In this document: piece after piece, positions 8,136-17,400 of the stretch | Layout: each line of letters opens with the position of its first letter | How positions within the stretch are numbered: the first letter of the stretch is position 1 | Origin: Methylobacter sp. | Lineage (GTDB): Bacteria > Pseudomonadota > Gammaproteobacteria > Methylococcales > Methylomonadaceae | Direction: 5' to 3' | Assembly: GCF_004322395.1 (NCBI RefSeq) | Contig: NZ_SCTW01000029.1 | Span: 1 to 64,000, forward strand | DNA: 64,000 nucleotides | Notes under the pieces: model-generated | Told to the model about the DNA's origin: nothing | Seen by the model: only the letters and a program-made list of their open reading frames with translations | Database searches by the model: none | Program-made: the position numbers and the translations under genes

Positions 8136-9179
8136 ATGAAAATTGCAAACAGGATGATAGGCTTATCTAGTCAGCCTTTTATTATTGCCGAAATGTCCGG
8201 CAATCATAATCAATCATTGGAACGGGCTTTGGAGATCGTCGATGCCGCAGCCAAGGCAGGCGCGCATGCGCTTAAAATTCAGACTTATACCGCCGACACG
8301 ATGACATTGGATTTAGATGAAGGCGAGTTTTTCATTTCCGATCCCAACTCCTTGTGGAAAGGAACCTCGCTGTATAAGCTTTATCAGGAAGCCTATACCC
8401 CGTGGGAATGGCACAAGCCGATTTTCGACCGCTGCCGGGAACTGGGAATGATCGGTTTTTCTACGCCGTTCGACGATACTGCGGTAGATTTTCTTGAAGC
8501 TTTGAATGTGCCTTGTTACAAGATTGCTTCGTTTGAAAATACCGATATTCCACTGATCCGCAAGGTGGCCGCAACCGGCAAGCCGATGATTATTTCTGTC
8601 GGCATGGCAACGGTCGCCGAAATCGATGAAACGGTTCGTGCCGCGCGTGAAGCGGGATGCAACGACATTGTGCTCCTTAAATGCACCAGTACTTACCCTG
8701 CTACGCCGGACAACACCAATATCCTGACCATTCCGCATCTGCGCGAGTTGTTCGGCTGTGAAGTGGGATTATCCGATCACACCATGGGCGCCGGCGTTTC
8801 GGTAGCGAGCGTCGCGCTAGGGGCGACGGTCATCGAAAAGCATTTTACCTTGAACCGCGCCGATGGCGGCGTTGATAGCACTTTCTCGATGGAACCGGCC
8901 GAAATGGCGGCGTTGGTCGTCGAGAGCGAGCGTGCTTGGCAGGCATTGGGTAAAGTCAGTTACGGCCCGACAGAGAAAGAGAAGACGTCGCTGGTTTTTC
9001 GGCGCTCGTTGTATATCGTCAAGGATGTTAAAGCCGGTGAAGTGTTGACGCACGAGAATCTGCACGCGATCCGTCCCGGCTACGGATTGCCGCCTAAATA
9101 TTTACCCACATTGCTCGGGCGCAGCCTGGCGAAAGATGTCAAGAAGGGCACTGCGATGTCCTGGGATTTGTTGGCTTGA
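8136..9179 (+). CDS. pseI: Pseudaminic acid synthase, PseI
   Basis: Condenses 2,4-diacetamido-2,4,6-trideoxy-L-altrose with phosphoenolpyruvate to give pseudaminic acid. The 347 residues carry the NeuB TIM barrel (IAEMSGNHNQ, LKIQTYTADTMTLD, FSTPFDDTAVDFL, CTSTYPA, GLSDHTMG, EKHFTL) and a C-terminal SAF antifreeze-like domain from about residue 285 (SLYIVKDVKAGEVLTHENL). It is the only intact synthase in the locus and completes the CMP-Pse pathway. The stop overlaps the next start (TTGA). Confidence 0.93.
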   Translation: MKIANRMIGLSSQPFIIAEMSGNHNQSLERALEIVDAAAKAGAHALKIQTYTADTMTLDLDEGEFFISDPNSLWKGTSLYKLYQEAYTPWEWHKPIFDRCRELGMIGFSTPFDDTAVDFLEALNVPCYKIASFENTDIPLIRKVAATGKPMIISVGMATVAEIDETVRAAREAGCNDIVLLKCTSTYPATPDNTNILTIPHLRELFGCEVGLSDHTMGAGVSVASVALGATVIEKHFTLNRADGGVDSTFSMEPAEMAALVVESERAWQALGKVSYGPTEKEKTSLVFRRSLYIVKDVKAGEVLTHENLHAIRPGYGLPPKYLPTLLGRSLAKDVKKGTAMSWDLLA

Positions 9180-10780
9180 ACAAGCGATTATTGAATTCAA
9201 TAAGAAAACTGTTAAGACCGGTTCTTAGGGCCACCCTGATCGATCCGCAACAGGCATCGGTCTTTCGATACTTGAAAAACACAAGGACAGCGGTGCCGCC
9301 ATCAAATGATGTGATCTTAGTGCAATGTGTAGAGGATGTGTTTTATTTTGGCTTGTTTGGGCAGATTGCGCTGTCTATGCAAGAGCAGCAGCACGCTATT
9401 AAGGTCGAGCAATATGTGTTGCGGAGTATGCGAGTAGGCGAAGCTAAGTCTATTTTCTCATTCATTGCTTCGAGAATGTTTATCAATCCATTGTATAACT
9501 TCAAATGGGTGCGGCTATACAATTCATTTTGTAACGGTGTCGGATATCGTAGCGGTTCTTTACAACCCATTAGCGATGTGTTCGATTTCTACCGCGCCTG
9601 GATGTGCTGGCGAAATTTAGACAATAAAAAAGATCTGATAAGTTTGGTGATTGATGATGTTGCCGTAGGTGATTTAGTCAATGACAGCTTTCTTCGTTTT
9701 AAACCTGCGCCGACGGTTGATTTAAAAGATAATTATTTATTGATTCTGCTTTGGCAGGCGCATCGCGATATTCGTCGAGCTAAGGCGTACTTTGGGTGCA
9801 CTAAACCGAAATTATATTTAACTTCATATAGCACTTATACTCACCATGGCATTCCGGTTAGAGTCGCTTTGCAACATGGTGTCCGGGTATTTTCGTTCGG
9901 TAATTATCAAGAGTTTACAAAAGAATTAACCCTAAAAGATTTTGTGCATACCAAAAACCCGGACGCATATGCCGATGACTTTTCGCGGCTAAATGGACGG
10001 GAAGAAAAGCTGGCTTTGGCTGAATCGGCGCTATCGGCCAGAATGGCCGGTCAAATCGATAGCGCGACTGCGTACATGAAAAAATCGGCCTATGCTGAAT
10101 CCGGAGAATCTGTTCCCGATGTGCGCGATGCGGTGGTGATTTTTTTACATGATTTCTACGACAGTCCTCATGTGTATCGGGAAATGGTTTTTCCGGATTT
10201 TTGGGAATGGTTGTGCTTTACCATTGAAACCCTTAACAGTGCGAATATCCGCTTCTTCGTTAAGCCGCATCCTAATCAGATAAATCTTAGTGAAACTGCG
10301 TTAAGCAAACTAAGGGATCGTTATCCTGATACGCAGATGGTTCCTTCGAGCATTACGAATAAACAATTGGTCGAGGCTGGAATGGCTTGTGCGGTCACAG
10401 TTTATGGCACTGTCGCCCACGAGATGGCTTATTTTGGCGTGCCTACGATTGCTGCCGCGCATCATCCGCATATCAGTTTTGATTTTTGTAGAACTGCTGA
10501 GAGTCTAAATGAGTATGCGGAGCTATTGCGCCATTATGCGGAAATTGGTATTGATAAACAGGCTATGCATCGTCAAAGTTTGGAATTTTACTATATGCAT
10601 AATCTCTGCGTTACCGATGAGGAAAAAGCGCTTAGGGATGCGGCAATGGATTTTCGCATGATATGTGATCAGGCGGCAAAGACCGATGAGTTGGTCGATA
10701 GGTTGCAGAAGATTTCCAGGCTTTCAGAATATCGCGATTGCGTTTCGGGGCCTCAAAGATGGGGAGCGATTTTCAATTAG
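9176..10780 (+). CDS. Putative capsule/LPS-type GT-B glycosyltransferase
   Basis: A 534-residue protein without a firm family match. The C-terminal half holds KPHPNQ and TVYGTVAHEMAYFGVPTI, the nucleotide-sugar-binding pattern seen in KpsS/KpsC-like and other capsule glycosyltransferases. The N-terminal half has LQHGVRVFSFGNYQE. No signal peptide or membrane helix is evident. The start is TTG, overlapping the pseI stop as TTGA, so it is probably coupled to pseI. It follows the CMP-Pse genes directly, which makes it the best candidate for the transferase that adds pseudaminic acid; this is an inference from position. Confidence 0.6.
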   Translation: MNKRLLNSIRKLLRPVLRATLIDPQQASVFRYLKNTRTAVPPSNDVILVQCVEDVFYFGLFGQIALSMQEQQHAIKVEQYVLRSMRVGEAKSIFSFIASRMFINPLYNFKWVRLYNSFCNGVGYRSGSLQPISDVFDFYRAWMCWRNLDNKKDLISLVIDDVAVGDLVNDSFLRFKPAPTVDLKDNYLLILLWQAHRDIRRAKAYFGCTKPKLYLTSYSTYTHHGIPVRVALQHGVRVFSFGNYQEFTKELTLKDFVHTKNPDAYADDFSRLNGREEKLALAESALSARMAGQIDSATAYMKKSAYAESGESVPDVRDAVVIFLHDFYDSPHVYREMVFPDFWEWLCFTIETLNSANIRFFVKPHPNQINLSETALSKLRDRYPDTQMVPSSITNKQLVEAGMACAVTVYGTVAHEMAYFGVPTIAAAHHPHISFDFCRTAESLNEYAELLRHYAEIGIDKQAMHRQSLEFYYMHNLCVTDEEKALRDAAMDFRMICDQAAKTDELVDRLQKISRLSEYRDCVSGPQRWGAIFN

Positions 10781-11044
10781 CAGCGAGATGGGCAAACCCA
10801 AAATTGGGATAGCTCATGCATGAAGAAAACGGCCGGTTTAGGTTTACAATGGATTTGTCCGTATCGCTTTGCAAAAAACCTTTAGCCATGGCTTTTCAGT
10901 TGGGCGTTTTAGTTAGGCTTACCATCAATGGGTTAAGTTAAGGGTTATGGTATTATGTAACAATAATGGCCGGTACGTTAGCCGGGTTGTCGCATAAAGG
11001 CGAGACCGCTCGATTAACCGGAAGTGTTCAATTTGGAGAAGATC

Positions 11045-12298
11045 ATGCGTTATCCGGAAATTGATTATTCGATTCACCCAGCATATGAGAAATACAAAGG
11101 AGCCGTTCATTACAACGACGCTCTGATTTTTCAGCAAATTGGAAATGTTGATGCTGTATTCGAAAATTTTTGCGCTCTTAAATCCCCTTCGGAAGCTGAT
11201 GCCGCGGACGCCCTCTCGGATATAAAAAAATCTATGGAACATATCCTGATACATGCGCAAGAAAAAAATGTGTCGATATTGGTAGAGGAATGGTTGGATT
11301 CAGTGGTCAATTGGACAATCGCTGATATGGGTCATGAATTTAGCCGACGAGTTTTTTCAGCGCGTGATTATCGTAGCATTGCTTTGGCCAGAGACAATCG
11401 GGAACAGCTGTCTTTATTACAAACTCAAGGTATGTATATCACTGGCCTGCCGCCGGAGGCCTATGCCGATATCCGTCGTCTGGCGCTTGAATACATGCCG
11501 GGATTACGGCAACGTGCCTTGTCGGATCGTTTTAATCGCTCCGTAACAAATGTACCTTTTAATTCACCGTTATGGAAAGCTATTAAACGCGCGGTTAACG
11601 AAGCCGGGATATTGGATGTGCTCAGTGAATATAAACGGAACAAAATGACCTTGTTGGGCGCCGGACTCGAATACTCATACCCGGAACAGGACTGGTATCA
11701 AAATCTTTACGAAGATGTCGGGCTTTCCGACAGTCCGATGCAGTATCTTCATGTGGATGAGGGCGATTGTTTGCCAAAATCGATGATTTACGTAACGCCT
11801 GTGGATGAAGAGAATGGTGCAACGAGAGCAATTCCGGGCAGCAATTGCTGGGAGATTTCGCCGTGCAGAATTCGAATGCATAAGGCCTTGGATCGCGTTG
11901 TTGTGAATCGCTATGCGAAGTTTGTGCATAAAACACACTACCGCCCGCTTGCAAGGCATGCGGAATTGCGCCGGATTTTTATGGAGTTGCCTAAACCCAT
12001 GCAGGGGTCGAGCCATTTTGGGGATGATATATTGGCTGGAACAGAATTGGCCTGTATGCTTGCCGAGCAAGAGATTACTTATTTAAGCCAAGGCGGACAG
12101 GCTTTAGTGTTCGATGGTCCGCACTTGCTGCATAGAGGAAGTCTCGTTAAATCGGGGGAGCGGCTTGCGCTGCAAGTAATCTACCGTAACCAAAACCAAG
12201 AAGACATAAAGTCTTACTTCAACAAAGAGTCATTTTTCAAGGATCAGGTTGCGGTGGTTAAGAAATATGCACGTAAATTTGTCATGGGATATGTATGA
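11045..12298 (+). CDS. Phytanoyl-CoA dioxygenase-like Fe(II)/2-oxoglutarate oxygenase
   Basis: 417 residues. The C-terminal half has the metal-binding triad pattern of this superfamily: H236-V-D238 in QYLHVDEGD, then H363 in HLLHRGSL and R373 in GERLALQV for 2-oxoglutarate. RAIPGSNCW lies between, also typical. The N-terminal 130 residues are not recognised. The start at 11045 is chosen because GGAGAAG lies five bases upstream. It would hydroxylate an unknown sugar, lipid or peptide. The 264 bases before it have no gene; GGTTAAG followed by TATTAT near 10930-10956 could be a promoter. Confidence 0.7.
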   Translation: MRYPEIDYSIHPAYEKYKGAVHYNDALIFQQIGNVDAVFENFCALKSPSEADAADALSDIKKSMEHILIHAQEKNVSILVEEWLDSVVNWTIADMGHEFSRRVFSARDYRSIALARDNREQLSLLQTQGMYITGLPPEAYADIRRLALEYMPGLRQRALSDRFNRSVTNVPFNSPLWKAIKRAVNEAGILDVLSEYKRNKMTLLGAGLEYSYPEQDWYQNLYEDVGLSDSPMQYLHVDEGDCLPKSMIYVTPVDEENGATRAIPGSNCWEISPCRIRMHKALDRVVVNRYAKFVHKTHYRPLARHAELRRIFMELPKPMQGSSHFGDDILAGTELACMLAEQEITYLSQGGQALVFDGPHLLHRGSLVKSGERLALQVIYRNQNQEDIKSYFNKESFFKDQVAVVKKYARKFVMGYV

Positions 12299-12329
12299 TC
12301 AGCTCGACCCAAGTCATTAAGGAGATTTT

Positions 12330-13418
12330 ATGATTCGTCATATTGTTGAGCAACGAAGAAAAAGGAAAGAGAGTGCTCTTTTGCCAACCAAGCTCTCAAT
12401 CTTGGGCGGTGTGCGCATGGCTGGTGTAGATGTTGGTTCGGCGGATGGCTTGCAGCCACATTGGCGGTCATATGATGGCGTAGTGGATTTTTATCTTTTT
12501 GAGCCGCATCAAGAAAGTTATCAACAACTTAAGGAGTTGTTTTCCAACTCTGCCTATTCGGAAAAGTACCATGTTTTCCCTGTAGGTCTGTCGGGCATGG
12601 AAGGAGAGCGGATTCTGTATATGCTTAATTGCCCGACAGGAAGTTCGCTTTATCCGATAAACCCTGCAAGCGAGTTTGCCAGTCCTAACAATACTTATAT
12701 CCATCCTATTCGCGAAGTCAAAATTCAAACTCGCCAACTTTCCGATGTGCTCGATGAAGCTCAAGTGAACAGCGTCGACATCATCAAACTGGATGTCCAG
12801 GGGGCAGAGCTGGAAATACTTCAAGGTATGGGAGATCGTCGAAAAAATCTCTTGTTGGCAGAGGTTGAAGTCAATATCAGTAGCGGGGTGACGGATAACA
12901 TCGGCCCTTATTTGGACGGCCCGACATGGGGACAGATTGATGAAATGCTTACTGAGGATGGCATGCGCTTGCTTGACGTGAGTATCGCTCGCGCATACCG
13001 TTCCAAAAATGGGGATAGCGACTGGTATCAGCGTGAGGTATTCGGCGTATACGAGAATACGCCGTCGCTCTCAGCCAGAGTTTGGGAGGCGGATGTCGTT
13101 TATGTACGTGATTGGAGACAGCTTGTCGCCAACAAAGATGCGGATTCGATCCGTAAGTTGATCGTGGCCTTGTGCGGGTATCGTTTTTTTAGTGAGGCCT
13201 ATTTCATCGTCGAGCAATCTGAAGAATCCGGCTTATTCGATGCCACAACAGCCGATCAAATAAAGAGCGATGTGATTGCATGGCATCAGACTGGGCGGCA
13301 GTTTTGGCATGGCCGCGGTGTAGTATGGCGATTGTTGAGACGAGTCATACGAGCTACCGGAATGTCGCAATTGTTACGCTGGAAGCAGTATATGTGGTTC
13401 GAATATCCCAACGGTTAA
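12330..13418 (+). CDS. FkbM-family methyltransferase
   Basis: 362 residues; SAM-dependent O-methyltransferase of the FkbM type, common in glycan loci. Seen: GVDVGSADG (SAM motif I), FYLFEPH (motif II), GLSGMEGERILYM, and DIIKLDVQGAELEIL, the family signature. About 120 extra C-terminal residues after the methyltransferase core are not recognised. A good AAGGAG site precedes the ATG. It lies 3 bases upstream of the ABC exporter, so the two are probably co-transcribed. Confidence 0.85.
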   Translation: MIRHIVEQRRKRKESALLPTKLSILGGVRMAGVDVGSADGLQPHWRSYDGVVDFYLFEPHQESYQQLKELFSNSAYSEKYHVFPVGLSGMEGERILYMLNCPTGSSLYPINPASEFASPNNTYIHPIREVKIQTRQLSDVLDEAQVNSVDIIKLDVQGAELEILQGMGDRRKNLLLAEVEVNISSGVTDNIGPYLDGPTWGQIDEMLTEDGMRLLDVSIARAYRSKNGDSDWYQREVFGVYENTPSLSARVWEADVVYVRDWRQLVANKDADSIRKLIVALCGYRFFSEAYFIVEQSEESGLFDATTADQIKSDVIAWHQTGRQFWHGRGVVWRLLRRVIRATGMSQLLRWKQYMWFEYPNG

Positions 13419-13421
13419 AAA

Positions 13422-15206
13422 GTGGCAAAACAAAAAAATCTCTACGGCATAGCCAAAGTCGCTGGTTATCTGCCCAAGTTTACTTCGTTCGTCTTTCGCA
13501 ATTTCCTCTCGGCTCACTTGGCTGTTGTAGTCGCTATGGCCGGTGTACTATTAGAATATGGGGCATTGAGCGTCATGCTGCCACTTACAAGCGCCGAAGG
13601 ACAGAAAGCTGGCGGAATTTCCTCGAAAGCAGTCGAGTTCTGGCATCAGGCAGCAGAAATTCTGAGATTACCGGTAGAACCAAAAACCTGGTTGTGGCTG
13701 TTTTTGCTGCTATTAGGATTACGCATTGCTGTCGGCTTTACTCAACTGGCGCTGAATACGTGGGTCTCAAAACGCATTCTCGCGCATTTGAGCGGAGGAA
13801 TATTTTCCCGGGTGGTGGTGAATGAGCCTCTTTCCGATATCTATCGCCGCACTGTCGGGCATTACACGGCGCTTGCCGGGGATGAGGCCGTTCGCGTTGG
13901 CCAAGTGTTTTTCCACATGGCCCAAGCCGTGTCGGCATTGGTCGCTGCACTGATTGGTTTAATAGTCCTCTTCATTTTTTCACCCTTCGTATTCAAACTG
14001 ACTTTGCTGTTTTTGCTATTGTCCGGACTGGCAATCGGTTTGGCTATGAGACATGTATTCTCATGGAGTAATGAATCGGCGTTCCTCTCCCGTGAGGCAA
14101 ATACGACCTTTATCGAAGCTTTTAACGGCATTCGTTCCATCCGCTCAATGGCTGGAGAGGAGTTCGTGGCCCAGCGCTACCGGAACTTTATTGATCGCTA
14201 CGGACGTGTGCTGTTTTTGCTGGATGTTTTTAATCATGGGTCGCGCTCTGTACCGGGACTGATACTGATTATCCTCGGCTTGATAGTATTATTTCCCGGT
14301 ATTGCCGGTATTGCCGGTCTTGGAGAATTTTCTGCGGTGTATTTCTTTACCGTCACCACCATGCTGATCAGGGTGCTTTCATTTCTCGGAACGGCAGTTG
14401 CATCCGGTGGGCGAGTGGCAATAGATATTCGAGCAGCTTTCGATATTGACGACATTATCGGTTCATCGACCGCTAGCCAAGCTGTAGCGGAGGATGGCGC
14501 ACAAGTGAATTCTGTGCGAAGCATGACTATTACCGGGCTTTCATGCGGCTATGTAGCGGATCATCCGGTATTGTCCGAGGTGACGGTACAGATGCGGGCT
14601 GGACATATCTACGCGTTAGTGGGACGTTCAGGCTCAGGCAAGTCGACGCTCTCAGATGTGCTGCTCGGCTTGTTGGCGCCAATGTCAGGAGAATTGTTTA
14701 TTGGGGATCAACCGTATCACCGGATAAATTTGGCATCGCTTCGCCGCAAAGTGGTGCTGGTCGAACAGCAAACGCGAATCTTTAGCGGTAGTGTAAGAGA
14801 AAATATTGCTTTCGGTCTTGAACCGACAGATGCTGCACTTCAAGTCGCAGTCGAAGCGTCCGGATTGGCAGAATTGGTCGATACACTACCCGCAGGTCTT
14901 GATACACGACTGGATTATCAGGGCGCTAATCTTTCCGGTGGGCAACGTCAGCGCATTGGCTTGGCACGCGCGATTGTGCGCCAACCGGATGTATTAATTC
15001 TGGATGAGGCGACTAGTGCGCTGGATTCACAGACACGGGAACAGGTACTACAGAACTTGAAATCGCTCTTTCACGAACGGATACTGCTTTTTATAACGCA
15101 TGACAATTACATAATGCAACAAGTTGATGAAGTGTGGCATATCAAGAAGGGTAAACTTGTGACTGAGGATAGAAAACCGTGTGAATACGAAGTTAGCCAG
15201 AGCTGA
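13422..15206 (+). CDS. ABC exporter (MsbA/PglK-like flippase type)
   Basis: A 594-residue half-transporter: six predicted membrane helices in residues 1-340 and an ATPase domain from about 365. Walker A is GRSGSGKST at about 401, the signature is LSGGQRQR, Walker B is VLILDEATSALD, and the switch His is in FITHD. A GTG start follows the FkbM gene after 3 bases. In polysaccharide loci such exporters flip lipid-linked oligosaccharides (as PglK) or lipids; this role is inferred. No Wzx or Wzy is obvious in the window, which makes this exporter the likely translocator. Confidence 0.85.
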   Translation: MAKQKNLYGIAKVAGYLPKFTSFVFRNFLSAHLAVVVAMAGVLLEYGALSVMLPLTSAEGQKAGGISSKAVEFWHQAAEILRLPVEPKTWLWLFLLLLGLRIAVGFTQLALNTWVSKRILAHLSGGIFSRVVVNEPLSDIYRRTVGHYTALAGDEAVRVGQVFFHMAQAVSALVAALIGLIVLFIFSPFVFKLTLLFLLLSGLAIGLAMRHVFSWSNESAFLSREANTTFIEAFNGIRSIRSMAGEEFVAQRYRNFIDRYGRVLFLLDVFNHGSRSVPGLILIILGLIVLFPGIAGIAGLGEFSAVYFFTVTTMLIRVLSFLGTAVASGGRVAIDIRAAFDIDDIIGSSTASQAVAEDGAQVNSVRSMTITGLSCGYVADHPVLSEVTVQMRAGHIYALVGRSGSGKSTLSDVLLGLLAPMSGELFIGDQPYHRINLASLRRKVVLVEQQTRIFSGSVRENIAFGLEPTDAALQVAVEASGLAELVDTLPAGLDTRLDYQGANLSGGQRQRIGLARAIVRQPDVLILDEATSALDSQTREQVLQNLKSLFHERILLFITHDNYIMQQVDEVWHIKKGKLVTEDRKPCEYEVSQS

Positions 15207-15228
15207 TTAGATACCTAGGAAAACGGTT

Positions 15229-15480
15229 GCGCAACACAAGGGATTCTTTGTAGATATTGACATGCATCGTCCAACACGATATTCGGGCGCCTATTATTCT
15301 ACCGGCGTGATGTGCACACTATTAATGATTTTGATGCTCTACTTACTATGAAGCAACTGTTCAATCTTACGCGACTTAAGGCTACTGCAATAGCGAGCGA
15401 CACCAAATCGCAAGCAGAAAAACTACTGACCGCAAGTGGTTATAGCCGAATTGCTGGCGAGACCGAATGGTGCAATTGAA
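15229..15480 (+). pseudogene. Decayed FkbM-type methyltransferase fragment
   Basis: The frame reads KGFFVDIDMHRPTRYSGAYY, then after a shift FYRRDVHTINDFDA. Together these resemble the GFFVDIGAHxPxRFSNTYYFYRRGWRGINIDA start of one FkbM branch. The remaining text ends SGYSRIAGETEWCN and a stop at 15478-15480. The middle of the gene is missing. The rest of the 404-base gap between the ABC exporter and the next glycosyltransferase shows nothing else. Confidence 0.5.
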
Positions 15481-15610
15481 TGCCCAACCTGCCGGGAAAC
15501 TCATTACACAAGAATGACTATCGTATGATCGCTAAAGCATTTAATACAGTTTTCTATTGCTGGATCATTAACATGGTTTTCTCAATAGAAGAATCCATAT
15601 TGGGGGACTG

Positions 15611-16525
15611 GTGAATCAGGCGCCTGTTGCACTATTTGTTTATAACCGGCCTTGGCATACGCGTCAAACTGTCGAGGCGCTGCTAGCCAATGCAGAAGCG
15701 AAAGACACCGACCTGTATGTATTTTCCGATGGTGCAAAAAATGACTCAGCAGGTAAGGCGGCCTCCGAGGTGCGTTCCTACGTAAGTGGAATTGTAGGTT
15801 TTCATTCAATAACTGTTATTGAACGAGAAACTAATTTCGGTTTGGCTAAATCAATTACTAACGGCGTTACCCAAGTTTGCCAAAAGCATGGTCGAATCAT
15901 TGTGCTGGAAGACGACCATGTAACTTCGCCCTACTTTTTGAAATATATGAACGAAGCTTTGAATTATTATGAGCATGACGAGCGCGTAATCAGCATTGCC
16001 GGTTATATTTACCCCGTGATGGAGCGAATGCCGGAAACATTCTTTTTACGGGGTGCCGATTGCTGGGGCTGGGCAACATGGGCGCGTGGTTGGGAACTGT
16101 TTAATCCCGATGGACAAAAGCTCTTGGATGAGCTAAAGCGTCGTAAGCTAACCCATCAGTTCGATTTTGACGGAAGCTATCCTTACACCAAAATGCTTCA
16201 AAACCAAATTGCCGGTAAAAACAATTCTTGGGCCATTCGCTGGTACGCGAGTGCGTTTTTGAAAGACAAGCTCACCCTATATCCCGGACGCAGTTTACTG
16301 GTTAATATTGGGATGGATGACAGTGGCTCCCATTGTTCCAGCGCAATGAAGTATGAAGGAGAGATGACGGATATACCGGTTCAAGTCGGTACGGCGGCTG
16401 TTGAAGAAAATGCCTTCGCACGGCAAAGTTTTATCACTTTTTTTCGAAAATCCCGCCCCTACTTATTTGTTAAAGTATTCCGAAAAATAATTGCTGTCAT
16501 GCAAAGACGGATAGGTATGCAGTGA
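15611..16525 (+). CDS. Glycosyltransferase (GT-A fold, GT2-like)
   Basis: 304 residues. The N-terminus APVALFVYNRPWHTRQTVEAL and the acidic motif VLEDDHVTSPYFLKYMN are typical of GT-A enzymes of the GT2/GNT1-like group; LRGADCWGWATWARGW is a recurring acceptor-site text in this subfamily. GTG start with a GGGGGA ribosome site. It overlaps the next gene by four bases (GTGA). Donor and acceptor are unknown. Confidence 0.8.
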   Translation: MNQAPVALFVYNRPWHTRQTVEALLANAEAKDTDLYVFSDGAKNDSAGKAASEVRSYVSGIVGFHSITVIERETNFGLAKSITNGVTQVCQKHGRIIVLEDDHVTSPYFLKYMNEALNYYEHDERVISIAGYIYPVMERMPETFFLRGADCWGWATWARGWELFNPDGQKLLDELKRRKLTHQFDFDGSYPYTKMLQNQIAGKNNSWAIRWYASAFLKDKLTLYPGRSLLVNIGMDDSGSHCSSAMKYEGEMTDIPVQVGTAAVEENAFARQSFITFFRKSRPYLFVKVFRKIIAVMQRRIGMQ

Positions 16526-17352
16526 AACAAAAGAAATTTGCGAAAAGATGGTTACCGCCAGCCCTGATTGAACGCTTGAGGCCGTTGTTGAGGCGAGGAA
16601 TTTATTTTTCCGGCCAATATGCAAACTGGCTATCTGCAAACCGCGATGCTTCCGGTTATGATTCAGGGCAAATTCTTGAACGCGTTATGCAAGCTACTCT
16701 TAAGGTAAATTCCGGCGAGGCGGCATTTGAGCGTGATTCAGTATTGTTCGATGAAGTGATACATTCTTTTCCGGTGTTGGCTGGCTTGTTGAGGGCTGCG
16801 ACTGAGAATGGAGGGCATCTTTCTGTACTCGATTTTGGCGGAGCACTTGGTAGCAGTTATTACCAGTGCCGCAATTTTTTGTCCTTTTTGCCAAGGTTAC
16901 AATGGGGCGTGGTGGAACAACCGCATTTTGTTCAATGCGGGCAGTCACTTTTCAGGACCGATCAACTGGATTTTTTCTTCACTATTAACGAAGCTCAGGA
17001 GAAAGTCAGTCCGAATGTTGCTCTGCTTTCAAGTGTACTGCAATATGTGGAGAAACCGGATGAGATTCTGGACGAATTGGCCGATAGTGGGATTCGCTAT
17101 TTGATTATAGACCGGACGCCTTTTAGTGATTCATGCGATGACGTCATTACCGTTCAACATGTTTCAGCATCGATTTATCCCGCCAGTTATGCTTGCCGCA
17201 TATTTTCCCGGAAAAAATTCCAAAAAAAATTGAGCGAAAAATACGAGGTACTGTCGACATTTGATGGAAGCGCCATCGACGGGGCTAATTATTTAGATGG
17301 TCTCCGGATCGAATTCGGCGGCGTAATTCTTTGCAAAAAACAAGACAATTGA
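16522..17352 (+). CDS. TIGR04325-family putative methyltransferase
   Basis: 276 residues. VLDFGGALGSSYYQ is a SAM-binding-like glycine motif, WGVVEQPHFV an acidic loop, and LSSVLQYVEKPDEIL and YLIIDRTPF follow the TIGR04325 pattern. Members sit in polysaccharide loci and are presumed sugar or glycan methyltransferases. GTG start overlaps the upstream stop (GTGA), indicating coupling. Confidence 0.7.
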   Translation: MKQKKFAKRWLPPALIERLRPLLRRGIYFSGQYANWLSANRDASGYDSGQILERVMQATLKVNSGEAAFERDSVLFDEVIHSFPVLAGLLRAATENGGHLSVLDFGGALGSSYYQCRNFLSFLPRLQWGVVEQPHFVQCGQSLFRTDQLDFFFTINEAQEKVSPNVALLSSVLQYVEKPDEILDELADSGIRYLIIDRTPFSDSCDDVITVQHVSASIYPASYACRIFSRKKFQKKLSEKYEVLSTFDGSAIDGANYLDGLRIEFGGVILCKKQDN

Positions 17353-17400
17353 ACAGATATACAGTCTTTCCGCGTTTCACATAACAGCTTAAGATATGTA

